Both the position numbers and the translations under genes were made by a program. This document shows, piece by piece, positions 1 to 7,145 of a stretch of 15,933 bases of DNA. How positions within the stretch are numbered: the stretch's first letter is position 1; every line of letters begins with the position of its first letter. The stretch comes from an uncultured Eubacteriales bacterium (lineage in GTDB: Bacteria; Bacillota; Clostridia; Christensenellales; UBA1242): assembly GCA_948512295.1 (NCBI GenBank), contig CAOQRA010000026.1, positions 1 through 15,933 on the forward strand, in the 5' to 3' direction. The notes beneath the pieces are model-generated. The model saw only the letters and a list, made by a program, of their open reading frames with translations. It ran no database searches and had not been told where the DNA came from.

Positions 1-1
1 G

Positions 2-616
2 GTATGGAATCCAGAAAAAGGAGAACGTGAAACTGTAGAAAGCACAGCGCCTATTGTTAAATTTGGTAAGTATGATTGTATTTGGCTTAACAAAGAGGAA
101 TGTGAAGCTGCGTATGCAAAAGGTGAAAAGGTAGCAATGCAACTTTGGACTCTTGACCTTGTCGCAAAAGCAGAGCCATTTGCTGAAAAAAATGATCACA
201 ATGATTATGCCAAAGCAGAGAAATTAAGAGCTCAATGCAAAAAAATGTTCACCAAAAAAGAACTTGATCAAATGGTGGAAGTTGAGATGTCAAGTGAGGA
301 TGGCTATGAAAAAGCAACTCCTATACTTGAAACCGAGGATACTACTGAAATAACTGAAACAAGCGACATTCATAAAATCTTTGAACTGGCAGCAGCTGGT
401 AAGCTTGATGAAGAGGGACTTCGTACAAAATTGAAACAAGTCACTGCTCATATGAGTAAATTACCAAATGTGACTTATAAGGAAATTATGGCGCTTGCTG
501 ATGAAATTGTAAAAGAAACTAAATGGCTTAATGATGCGCTTATTAAAAACGCAGTCTCACAAGTAAATAAAAATATTGAAAATATTAAAATTGACATAAA
601 CAATGAAAACGAATAA
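2..616 (+). CDS. Unrecognised protein, 5'-truncated (C-terminal ~204 aa)
   Basis: The reading frame is open from base 2 to the TAA at 614-616, so the gene begins left of the window. The ATG at 137 is internal, because the same frame runs on upstream through a sequence rich in Trp, Tyr, Cys and charged residues. I recognise no family. The visible part starts with a region that may be globular (residues ~1-80 of the fragment, including KFGKYDCIWL). A Glu/Thr-rich stretch around EDGYEKATPILETEDTTEITE follows, which looks like a flexible linker. The end is a helical, charged C-terminal region of ~85 residues closing in a polar INNENE tail. There is no membrane segment or signal peptide in the visible part. 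It converges with rsmG and shares its terminator. The position beyond rsmG is often held by parA/parB/noc genes, but nothing here shows ParB motifs. Confidence 0.75.
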   Translation, partial: VWNPEKGERETVESTAPIVKFGKYDCIWLNKEECEAAYAKGEKVAMQLWTLDLVAKAEPFAEKNDHNDYAKAEKLRAQCKKMFTKKELDQMVEVEMSSEDGYEKATPILETEDTTEITETSDIHKIFELAAAGKLDEEGLRTKLKQVTAHMSKLPNVTYKEIMALADEIVKETKWLNDALIKNAVSQVNKNIENIKIDINNENE

Positions 617-691
617 AGCTTAAATGAATTATTGTCGACCTGTAAACTGCTCGATAGCAAATCTTGTTAATTAAACTATACTACATTAAAA

Positions 692-722
692 AAATAAAGA
701 CATCTTATTGATGTCTTTATTT
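692..722. terminator. Bidirectional terminator between the 5' partial gene and rsmG
   Basis: A perfect 13-bp stem (692-704 with 710-722) surrounds a 5-base loop and is flanked by A/T runs on both sides, so it can terminate transcription from either direction. The right arm overlaps the rsmG stop codon (717-719). Confidence 0.85.
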
Positions 723-1418
723 TATCGGTTTTGTTTTAGGCAAGTTTTTACTGCGTGGATATTTCGCTGGGGTTGTCTTGATTTTGTCAACTATAAAAAT
801 ATTTCGCTCAGCTTCAATTTCGTCAATAAAAAATTTCAGCGTCTTACCTTGTTTTCCTCCCAAGGTAGCAATAGCATTTTTTGCTTCTTTTAACTCCTCG
901 TCAAGTTTTGAGGATTTATACAAATACGCCGCGCCACCTATCTTTACAAAAGGGAGCATATATTCAAGCAGAGTATTGGTTTGTGCAACAGCGCGAGACG
1001 TTGCATAATCAAACTTTTCACGTGAAGTTTTCGCATAGTCTTCTGCGCGCGAATGTACTGCATATATATTTTTCAAATCTAAAAGTGCGATTGTCTCATT
1101 TAAAAAGTTCACTCGCTTTTGAAGGCTGTCAAGCAGCACCACCTTTAAGTCTGGACGCATAATTTTGATTGGCACGCCGGGAAAGCCCGCGCCCGTTCCT
1201 ATATCAATCAAATTTGCGTTTGTCTTAAACTCAACGCAAGGCAGCACGCTGTCTAAAAAGTGTTTGTATACAACTTCATCTGCTTGGGTAATTGCCGTCA
1301 GATTATACTTTTCGTTTTCACTTTTTAAAAAATGATAATATTTTTCAAACTTTTCAAGTTGTTCTTCCTTTATTTCAAGACCATAATTTTCAAAAACATC
1401 TTTTATTTTTTGTTTCAT
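717..1418 (-). CDS. rsmG: 16S rRNA (guanine-527-N7)-methyltransferase RsmG
   Basis: RsmG (GidB) uses S-adenosylmethionine to methylate N7 of G527 in the 530 loop of 16S rRNA; loss of it in other bacteria gives low-level streptomycin resistance. The SAM-binding motif is clear at residues ~70-81 (LIDIGTGAGFPG), preceded by HFLDSVLP and followed by the acidic strand VVLLDSLQKRVNFLNE, all typical of the family. The length (233 aa) is normal. I start it at ATG 1418: the bases TTAGGTGA upstream supply a Shine-Dalgarno with suitable spacing and overlap the mnmG stop codon. The in-frame GTG at 1427 would directly abut the mnmG stop and would use up that SD. It is last in the mnmE-mnmG-rsmG operon, so translation is probably coupled to mnmG. 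Confidence 0.96.
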   Translation of the reverse strand: MKQKIKDVFENYGLEIKEEQLEKFEKYYHFLKSENEKYNLTAITQADEVVYKHFLDSVLPCVEFKTNANLIDIGTGAGFPGVPIKIMRPDLKVVLLDSLQKRVNFLNETIALLDLKNIYAVHSRAEDYAKTSREKFDYATSRAVAQTNTLLEYMLPFVKIGGAAYLYKSSKLDEELKEAKNAIATLGGKQGKTLKFFIDEIEAERNIFIVDKIKTTPAKYPRSKNLPKTKPIK

Positions 1419-1427
1419 TGTTTTCAC

Positions 1428-3290
1428 CTAATCGCGTTTTTCTTCATTAAATTTCTTAATCAAAACAGACAGCACCGCAATATCAGCAGGGGATACACCA
1501 GAAACTCGTGAGGCTTGTCCTAGGCTCAATGGTTTAATTTCTTGCAACTTTTCCGCAGCCTCAATTCTAAGCCCATGATATTTTAAGTAATCAAAGTCCT
1601 CTGGAATTAAAGTGCTTTCAAATTTCTTAAACTTTGCTATCTCTTCATCTTGCTGTTTTAGGTAGCCCTCATACTTTGCTATGATATTGACCTCATTTAA
1701 TATTTCATAATCAAACTCATCAAATATATGCAGTTTATCGTTGATTTTAAATATGTCAAGCCTGCTGCGTTTCAGCATATCCTTAATTGTCATATTTTCT
1801 TTTGGGATGCTTTCATCATTTTCTATAAAAAGCTGATGCAACTCACTTATTACAACTTTTGTTTGTAATAAATTTTGACACCTTTCAAGCTTTTGACATT
1901 TATCATTAAACATTGCGTATCGCGCGTCACTCACAAGCCCAACTCTGCGGCCTATTTCTGTCAATCTTAAGTCAGCATTATCCTGTCTTAACCAAAGCCT
2001 ATATTCGGCGCGACTTGTCATCATACGATAGGGCTCATTTGTGCCTTTGGTGACGATGTCATCTATCAGCACGCCGATATAACCATCGCTACGGCTAAGC
2101 ACAAGCTGTGGCTTGTTTTGCAAAAATAGACTTGCATTTATGCCTGCAATTATTCCTTGTGCCGCCGCCTCTTCATAGCCGCTTGTTCCATTAATTTGCC
2201 CAGCAAAGAATAGTCCCTCATGACCTTTTAGCTGTAGCGTCGGCATGAGTTGACGAGGCTCTATACAGTCATATTCAATGGCATAACTATCTCGCATGAT
2301 TTCGGCATTCTCAAGCCCTGGAACTGAATGAATCATCTCGCGTTGCACGCTTGCCGGCATAGATGTGGAAAACCCTTGAATGTAAACTTCATTTGTAGAC
2401 ATTGCCTCAGGCTCTAAAAAAAGTTGATGCCTCTCCTTATCCGCAAATCGAACAATCTTGGTTTCAATAGACGGGCAGTAGCGCGGCCCCACTCCTTTGA
2501 TTAACCCCGAAAAAACAGGGGCTTTGTCTAAGTTAGCTTTGATAATTTCATGAGTTTTGGGTGACGTATAAGTTAGGTGACAAACCGCTTTGTTCTGAGG
2601 CTTGCCCTTTGTCATAAAAGAAAAGTTTTGAATGTTCTCTTCGCCATACTGAACTTCGAGCTTTGAAAAGTCAATGCTGCGACTATTGACCCGTGCTGGC
2701 GTACCCGTTTTAAATCGCAGCAGTTTTATGCCTAGCCTTTCCAGCGAGAAAGAAAGCAGTTTTGCACTGCTAAACCCGTTTGGTCCGACATCCTTGGTGT
2801 AGTCTCCAATGATAATTCTGCTTTGAAGATAAACTCCCGTTGCAAATACAAGGGCTCGAGCTTGATACTCTTCACCAACTGCTGTTTTAACAATCTTAAC
2901 TTCTCCACACTCTTGAATATCCACAGCTTCGCCTTGCCTTAAAAATAGGTCAGGCGTGTTTTCAAGGGTGTGTTTCATTTCGTTGTGATATTCAATTTTA
3001 TCTGCTTGCGCACGCAAACTTTGCACCGCGGGTCCCTTCCCACGATTCAGCATACGGATTTGCAGGCAAGTTTTGTCGATATTGACGCCCATCTCGCCGC
3101 CCAGCGCGTCCACCTCTGCCACGAGTTGCCCTTTTGCTGTGCCTCCGATAGAGGGATTGCATGCCAAAAAAGCCACTGCGTCCAAACTCAGTGTAAGTAG
3201 TAGTGTTCTATTTCCTGTTCGCGCAAGTGCAAGTGCCGCCTCGCAGCCAGCATGCCCCGCGCCAATCACAATTGCGTCAAAATTTTCCAT
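1428..3290 (-). CDS. mnmG: tRNA uridine-34 modification enzyme MnmG (GidA)
   Basis: MnmG is the FAD-dependent partner of MnmE. Together they install (carboxymethyl)aminomethyl groups on U34 of tRNAs reading two-codon boxes. The N-terminal dinucleotide-binding motif is GAGHAG (residues 10-15). The conserved cysteine motifs are present as CNPSIGGTAKGQ (~44-55) and PRYCPSIETKIVRF (~270-283), whose Cys residues act in flavin/tRNA chemistry in the family. The C-terminal helical tRNA/MnmE-binding region ends with the conserved YHGLRIEAAEKL and ASRVSGVSPADI. The length of 620 aa is full. The ATG lies 3 bases after the mnmE stop, with an SD (AGGGA) embedded in the last codons of mnmE, so the two are tightly coupled as the complex would require. 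Confidence 0.98.
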   Translation of the reverse strand: MENFDAIVIGAGHAGCEAALALARTGNRTLLLTLSLDAVAFLACNPSIGGTAKGQLVAEVDALGGEMGVNIDKTCLQIRMLNRGKGPAVQSLRAQADKIEYHNEMKHTLENTPDLFLRQGEAVDIQECGEVKIVKTAVGEEYQARALVFATGVYLQSRIIIGDYTKDVGPNGFSSAKLLSFSLERLGIKLLRFKTGTPARVNSRSIDFSKLEVQYGEENIQNFSFMTKGKPQNKAVCHLTYTSPKTHEIIKANLDKAPVFSGLIKGVGPRYCPSIETKIVRFADKERHQLFLEPEAMSTNEVYIQGFSTSMPASVQREMIHSVPGLENAEIMRDSYAIEYDCIEPRQLMPTLQLKGHEGLFFAGQINGTSGYEEAAAQGIIAGINASLFLQNKPQLVLSRSDGYIGVLIDDIVTKGTNEPYRMMTSRAEYRLWLRQDNADLRLTEIGRRVGLVSDARYAMFNDKCQKLERCQNLLQTKVVISELHQLFIENDESIPKENMTIKDMLKRSRLDIFKINDKLHIFDEFDYEILNEVNIIAKYEGYLKQQDEEIAKFKKFESTLIPEDFDYLKYHGLRIEAAEKLQEIKPLSLGQASRVSGVSPADIAVLSVLIKKFNEEKRD

Positions 3291-3293
3291 TAT

Positions 3294-4622
3294 TTATTTC
3301 CCTAAACAAAATTTTTCAAAGATGAGGTCAATTATTTCTTCGTTTTCTGTCATACCTGTGATTTTTCCAAGTGTTTGCCAAAGCAATTTTATTTGCATGG
3401 CTATGATGTCCATACTTGTGTCATTTGTGATAGACTCAATTATATTTGCCGACTGCTTGAGTGCAGAAAGTTGACGCTCGTTTGCTACTGCAATTTTATT
3501 GAAATCAATTTCGTCTTTGATTACCTTTTTAAATATTTCGTCTTTCAACTTTTCTATATTTTTGCCTTTCAAGGCGGAGATTTCAATCTCTCCCTCTTGC
3601 CGATTAAGCACTCTCTCCTTGTCGGATTTATTGACAATAACCAAATGGTTTTTATTTTTAAGCTCTTTTAATATGTCCTCTTCCTCTTGCGTCATTGCCC
3701 GACTTCCGTCAAGAATAAAAAGCACAATATCGGCATGCTCGATTGTTGCCTTACTTTTTTCTACGCCTATTTGTTCCACTATGTCACTAGTTTCGCGGAG
3801 CCCAGCGGTGTCCACAAGATTTAACTTAATTCCATTATAAGAAATGCTATCTGAGATAGTGTCACGCGTAGTGCCCTCGATGTCGGTAACGATGGCACGT
3901 TCACGGCCGAGCAGTGCATTTAGTAAGCTGCTTTTGCCCACATTTGGTGCGCCAACGATTGCTATATTGATTCCATTATTTATATATTTCAAACTTTCGC
4001 TGTTTTTTACAAGCCCCTTTATTTTTGACTCGATTTCCTGTAATGTAAAGAAAACACTATCTTTTGTTTCTTCTTCAAAGTCTTCCTCAGGATAGTCCAG
4101 CACCGCCTCAATCTGTGCGAGGCACTCTGTAAGCTGTCCTTGCAAAACCTCAACAGCTGTTTTTAATTGACCACCTGCGACGGAAAGCGATGCTGCAAGT
4201 TCGCCCTCGCTTTCTGCATTGATTTCTCCAATTATTGCCTCAGCTTCATCAAGCGAAAGTTTACCATTTTCAAATGCTCGGCGACTGAACTCTCCGTGCT
4301 CCGCAAGTCGAGCTCCACAAGAAATTAAAGTTTCTAATATTTTTTGTGTCAGCAGCGTTCCGCCATGCACTTGAAACTCAACCATATCCTCGCCAGTGTA
4401 GGAGTATGGCGCACGAAAATGTACCATAAAACATCTTTCATTCATTTCTTTTATTTTAAAGTTTCCTAAATACAAAAAGTTTGGAATGATGTTTTTGTAA
4501 TTTAATTTATTAGACGAAAAAACTTGCTCAGCAATTTTTAAACTTTCTGCGCCGCTCATTCGTATGATTGATATTGCACCACGCCCAAGTGGAGTGGAAA
4601 TGCAAGCTATCGTATCACTCAT
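3294..4622 (-). CDS. mnmE: tRNA modification GTPase MnmE (TrmE)
   Basis: MnmE is the GTP- and tetrahydrofolate-dependent partner of MnmG in U34 wobble modification. Domains in order: N-terminal folate-binding domain (~1-115), helical domain, inserted Ras-like G domain (~215-375), helical C-terminus ending in CLGK, whose Cys is the family's conserved C-x-G-K cysteine. G motifs are visible: G1 GAPNVGKS (224-231), G2 TTRD (251-254), G3 DTAG (271-274), G4 NKSD (331-334). I start at ATG 4622 (MSDTIACISTPLGRGA), which matches the family's usual N-terminus. A TTG six codons further upstream is open but would lie within the -10 region. There is no SD. The ATG sits exactly seven bases after a TATACT -10, predicting a leaderless mRNA. 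It is the first gene of the mnmE-mnmG-rsmG operon. Confidence 0.97.
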   Translation of the reverse strand: MSDTIACISTPLGRGAISIIRMSGAESLKIAEQVFSSNKLNYKNIIPNFLYLGNFKIKEMNERCFMVHFRAPYSYTGEDMVEFQVHGGTLLTQKILETLISCGARLAEHGEFSRRAFENGKLSLDEAEAIIGEINAESEGELAASLSVAGGQLKTAVEVLQGQLTECLAQIEAVLDYPEEDFEEETKDSVFFTLQEIESKIKGLVKNSESLKYINNGINIAIVGAPNVGKSSLLNALLGRERAIVTDIEGTTRDTISDSISYNGIKLNLVDTAGLRETSDIVEQIGVEKSKATIEHADIVLFILDGSRAMTQEEEDILKELKNKNHLVIVNKSDKERVLNRQEGEIEISALKGKNIEKLKDEIFKKVIKDEIDFNKIAVANERQLSALKQSANIIESITNDTSMDIIAMQIKLLWQTLGKITGMTENEEIIDLIFEKFCLGK

Positions 4623-4628
4623 GAGATA

Positions 4629-4656
4629 AGTATAACACAAATTTGAAATTATGCAA
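4629..4656 (-). promoter_or_regulatory. mnmE operon promoter (predicted leaderless start)
   Basis: On the minus strand, TTGCAT (-35), a 16-bp spacer and TATACT (-10) with an extended TGT just upstream. Six bases (TATCTC) separate the -10 from the mnmE ATG, so the expected +1 is the A of the start codon. The upstream edge of the -35 is one base from the A-tract of repeat copy D. Confidence 0.75.
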
Positions 4657-4696
4657 CAAAAAAACGGAACATTAGTTTCTTACTTTTGAAATTAGC
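4657..4696 (-). repeat. Terminator-associated repeat, copy D (diverged)
   Basis: Read on the minus strand: GCTAATTTCAAA (one mismatch to the GCTAGTTTCAAA core), 20 variable bases ending TTCCG, then a run of eight T. The T-run ends one base from the mnmE -35. It forms an outward-facing pair with copy A at 5169, and the two share the outer sequence TCCGTTTTTTT. On its inner side lie a weak hairpin (4720-4733, ATTGT/ACAAT) and another T-run, possibly the remains of a terminator. Confidence 0.6.
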
Positions 4697-4744
4697 CAAA
4701 TAAAAAATCCAACCCGAAAATTGTGTTTACAATGTAGTTTTATT

Positions 4745-4772
4745 TTGAATTAACTTGATTGTATGTTATAAT
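4745..4772 (+). promoter_or_regulatory. Promoter of the deoxyribosyltransferase-like gene
   Basis: TTGAAT (4745-4750), 16-bp spacer, TATAAT (4767-4772) preceded by an extended -10 TGT. The predicted transcript starts near 4779, at the SD itself, giving a very short leader of about 11 bases. Confidence 0.8.
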
Positions 4773-4789
4773 ATAGGTGGAGGCAAAGT

Positions 4790-5101
4790 ATGGTAGGAAA
4801 ATATAAAGTTATAACTCTTTGTGGAAGCACAAGGTTTAAAGACGATTTTCTAAATGAACAAAAAAGATTAACACTAGAAGGTAATATTGTGATTTCAGTT
4901 GGACTTTTTGGTCATTCTGGAGATAATGAAGTATGGACAGAGAACACAAAAGAAATGCTAGATGATGTGCACAAAAGAAAAATTGATATGGCAGATGAAA
5001 TTTTTGTAATCAATAAAGGTGGCTACATTGGTTCAAGCACAAAATCTGAAATAGAATACGCAACAAATACAGGTAAAAAAGTAAATTACTTGGAAAACTA
5101 A
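4790..5101 (+). CDS. Small nucleoside 2-deoxyribosyltransferase-like protein
   Basis: A 103-aa protein beginning KVITLCGSTRF (residues 6-16), the N-terminal phosphate/nucleoside-binding strand-loop typical of the nucleoside 2-deoxyribosyltransferase/DUF4406-like fold. A central MADEIFVIN strand (67-75) follows, then GGYIGSSTKSEIEYA (77-91). By comparison with Lactobacillus deoxyribosyltransferases, Glu87 in the S-x-x-E-I pattern would be the catalytic nucleophile. This is a family-level inference; the substrate is unknown and the protein could be a base-exchange enzyme, a hydrolase or a sensor. The ATG has a strong SD (GGTGGAGG, 6 bases upstream). It is a single-gene unit read away from mnmE, ended by the hairpin at 5135-5156, and lies within putative cassette 1. 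Similar small proteins are common in phages and accessory regions. Confidence 0.8.
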   Translation: MVGKYKVITLCGSTRFKDDFLNEQKRLTLEGNIVISVGLFGHSGDNEVWTENTKEMLDDVHKRKIDMADEIFVINKGGYIGSSTKSEIEYATNTGKKVNYLEN

Positions 5102-5130
5102 AAGCTCTTTAATTTTATTTAATAAATAAA

Positions 5131-5168
5131 AAACACTCTATCGTTTTAGATAGAGTATTTTTGTTTTT
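5131..5168. terminator. Bidirectional terminator downstream of the deoxyribosyltransferase-like gene
   Basis: Eight-bp stem ACTCTATC/GATAGAGT (5135-5142 with 5149-5156), 6-base loop, with A-rich and T-rich flanks. T-tracts follow on both strands, so it can also serve the oppositely transcribed epimerase gene. The plus-strand T-tract leads straight into repeat copy A. Confidence 0.85.
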
Positions 5169-5211
5169 GCTAGTTTCAAAGGTCATAACCCTTCAGTCCG
5201 TTTTTTTATTT
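5169..5211 (+). repeat. Terminator-associated repeat, copy A
   Basis: GCTAGTTTCAAA, then 20 variable bases ending AGTCCG, then TTTTTTTATTT. It begins at the end of the preceding terminator's T-tract and finishes against the epimerase stop codon (5212). No hairpin strong enough to explain the second T-tract is visible. It is paired with copy D. Confidence 0.7.
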
Positions 5212-6195
5212 CTAACTTTCTATTTCTTCACTATTTTCTTTTTGTAGCATTTTTATATATTCCTCATCAATTTTAATAGGAACAATTAAAAAATTTTCTT
5301 CACCTGGCTCTAAAATAACTGTGCCACTTTCGCTAAGCGTTCTTGTTTTGTCTTGCGAAGTCAGTTTACTAATCTGTTTTGATTTAGTGTTCCATGGCTC
5401 TAGGCAAATGAAATCTTCCTGACTTTCATTTTCTTTCGCGCGCGACCATAGAAGAAAATTTGGTTCATTTGTGTGCATTTTTAGATACGGAATTCTTTCA
5501 CCTTTGTCATTAATATACAAAATCTCAACATCTGCTTCTTCAATGCCATCAAAAGTTATAGCGCTGTCAGAATTAACAACTTCTTCAGCTGAGTATTCCT
5601 TATTTTCTTCAGGTATATTTTTGCCATCATTTATCTTTAAGTTTCTAAATACAACAACATAATTTTTGCAACCTTTATGTAGTTTAAATGCAGGATGCCA
5701 ACCAAGTCCACTTACCATCGGCTTATTGTCTAAGTTTTTTGCTGTTGCTTGATACCCAAGCCCATTTTCATCAATAGAAATCAACATGTCATATTTAAAC
5801 TCAAAAGGAAATTGCAAATATGTTTTGTCGTCGGCACGAGTAGACAGCATACACCAGTCATTACCTTTTCCTTGAACCTCAAAAGGTTTGTCCTGCACAA
5901 AGCCATGTTGTTTCATAAAATATACTCCACTATTGTGAGTGTATTTCGTATATTTTCCGCTTCTTCCGTTCTCTTCGCCTTCGATGATCACAGGATTACT
6001 GCTTTTGTCTGCAACAGGTCCAGGATTTGGAAACAAGTTTTTTGCAGTGCCAGCCCATTGATTTTCTTGCGGATTGATTGCTCCTTGAAACATAATTTCC
6101 ACGCCATTAATTTTGTAACTGACAATTTGAGCGCCTATACTATCAATTACGACCTCAGAATTCTTGTTTTTAATTTTTATATATCTCTTATCCAT
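5212..6195 (-). CDS. Aldose 1-epimerase (galactose mutarotase/LacX-like) family protein
   Basis: A 327-aa cytoplasmic protein of the galactose-mutarotase-like fold, which interconverts alpha and beta anomers of hexoses or hexose phosphates. Family signatures: an early IGAQIVSYKINGVEIMF strand pair, KNLFPNPGPV (~52-61), QHGFVQDKPFEV (~95-106) with the catalytic-type His, FPFEFKY (~128-134), GLGWHPAFKL (~162-171) with the second conserved His, and a late ICLEPWNT whose Glu fits the catalytic base. The usual Arg after HGF(A/V) is replaced by Gln, so the substrate is uncertain. The most similar subgroup to my eye is LacX/YeaD-like. There is no SD. The ATG lies exactly seven bases after a TATAAT -10, predicting a leaderless mRNA. 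It sits alone between jag and cassette 1, interrupting the usual jag-mnmE adjacency. It has no terminator of its own beyond the shared hairpin at 5131-5168. Confidence 0.88.
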   Translation of the reverse strand: MDKRYIKIKNKNSEVVIDSIGAQIVSYKINGVEIMFQGAINPQENQWAGTAKNLFPNPGPVADKSSNPVIIEGEENGRSGKYTKYTHNSGVYFMKQHGFVQDKPFEVQGKGNDWCMLSTRADDKTYLQFPFEFKYDMLISIDENGLGYQATAKNLDNKPMVSGLGWHPAFKLHKGCKNYVVVFRNLKINDGKNIPEENKEYSAEEVVNSDSAITFDGIEEADVEILYINDKGERIPYLKMHTNEPNFLLWSRAKENESQEDFICLEPWNTKSKQISKLTSQDKTRTLSESGTVILEPGEENFLIVPIKIDEEYIKMLQKENSEEIES

Positions 6196-6201
6196 GATTT
6201 T

Positions 6202-6230
6202 ATTATAACCGCATTTTATTTAAATTGCAA
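6202..6230 (-). promoter_or_regulatory. Epimerase promoter (predicted leaderless start)
   Basis: TTGCAA, 17-bp spacer, TATAAT on the minus strand. Six bases (AAAATC) then the ATG, so +1 coincides with the start codon. The -35 lies directly behind the jag terminator T-tract. Confidence 0.82.
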
Positions 6231-6231
6231 T

Positions 6232-6257
6232 AAAAAAATGGACTCTTGGTCCATTTT
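6232..6257 (-). terminator. Terminator of the rpmH-rnpA-yidD-yidC-jag operon
   Basis: Nine-bp stem (6235-6243 with 6249-6257), 5-base loop, followed on the minus strand by a run of seven T. The 5' arm overlaps the jag stop codon. Confidence 0.85.
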
Positions 6258-7131
6258 ATCTTTCCTTATATTCTTTTGGGAAAATAATTACATAGCGGCG
6301 TGGCTCTGTTCCTTTGGAAAGAGTGGTAACTCTGTCATCATTTTGAAGCGCGGTGTGAATGATACGGCGCTCACTTGGGTTCATCGGATCAAGTTTCATG
6401 TATCGACCAGTCTTTGCAACCTTATTTGCAATTCTTAATGCAGTTGCAGTCAACGTTTGTTCTCGTTTTGCACGATATCCATCTACATCAAGTATTATGC
6501 GCTTATCCTGCTTTGCGCATGTCGCTTGTACAAGTTTAGTAAGTGCATAATAGCCCTCGCCATGTCTACCAATAACATTTCCACAGTCCTCGCCCTCAAT
6601 ACTATAAGTGATATATTTATCATCTTCAAGCGTCGTAATTGTTACTTCAAGTTTTAACGCTTTAAAGAACCCTTGCAAAAACTCCATTGGATCAAGTTGT
6701 TTTTCAGACTTTTTGTTTTTTTCTTTTTTAAGGTTTTCTTCTTTTACTGATTCTTTCACAATTTGTTTTTCAGAAGTTTCAACTTTCGCAACAGACTTTC
6801 TTTCATCTTTAATTTTGTCTAACCTGTCGCTAAGATGTTGAATTCTTTCTTCAGATGATAACTCTTTGTTTTTTTCTAAAGTTTCTAAATTTGCTTTAAC
6901 TTTTTCTGGCTCTTTTGGCAAAATTGAGTCCACTTTCTCACGAAAATTTTCACGTTTCATGTATTTTTCTTTAGCATCTTCTGAAATTTTTACTTCAACT
7001 TTTGCTTTTTTAAAAAGTCCTCCCTCGCTTAATACATGAATGTCCACGTCTTCGCGTGAGGCTTTAAGCTCGAATAGAGCTTCCTCAATTGCTTTTTCTA
7101 TTGTCTTTCCTGTTCCGATTGCAGATAACAT
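6256..7131 (-). CDS. khpB: RNA-binding protein Jag/KhpB (EloR)
   Basis: KhpB/Jag binds RNA, partners with KhpA, and influences cell elongation and division in Gram-positive bacteria. The 291-aa protein shows the three expected parts. The Jag_N domain (~1-52; SAIGTGKTIEKAIEEALFEL and VLSEGGLFKKAKVEV) is first. A long, highly charged Lys/Glu linker (~53-145), probably helical, follows. The C-terminus carries a KH domain whose GXXG loop reads GRHG (IGRHGEGYYALTKLVQ) and an R3H domain (PSERRIIHTAL). SD GGAGG lies 6 bases before the ATG. It starts 14 bases after yidC, as usual in this cluster, and ends in the operon terminator. Confidence 0.95.
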   Translation of the reverse strand: MLSAIGTGKTIEKAIEEALFELKASREDVDIHVLSEGGLFKKAKVEVKISEDAKEKYMKRENFREKVDSILPKEPEKVKANLETLEKNKELSSEERIQHLSDRLDKIKDERKSVAKVETSEKQIVKESVKEENLKKEKNKKSEKQLDPMEFLQGFFKALKLEVTITTLEDDKYITYSIEGEDCGNVIGRHGEGYYALTKLVQATCAKQDKRIILDVDGYRAKREQTLTATALRIANKVAKTGRYMKLDPMNPSERRIIHTALQNDDRVTTLSKGTEPRRYVIIFPKEYKER

Positions 7132-7145
7132 TTTATCCCTCCTAA

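Larger units (their letters stand above)
4657..5211. mobile_element. Putative inverted-repeat-bounded cassette 1 (deoxyribosyltransferase-like cargo)
   Basis: A ~555-bp segment bounded by repeat copies D (minus) and A (plus), both pointing outward. It holds one small gene with its own promoter, SD and terminator. It lies between mnmE and the epimerase, inside a gene order where mnmE normally follows jag closely. No transposase or recombinase is present and no clear target-site duplication is visible, so this is an inference from symmetry and context. Repeated terminator modules could give the same picture. Confidence 0.35.

Noticed and set aside
137..616. ATG 137 as the start of the first gene
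   Set aside because: The frame stays open to the window edge with protein-like composition, and no SD precedes this ATG, so the gene is more likely truncated by the window.
5749..6438. 229-codon plus-strand open frame
   Set aside because: It lies antisense to the well-supported epimerase and the end of jag, has a low-complexity composition rich in Phe, Ile and Cys, and has no SD.
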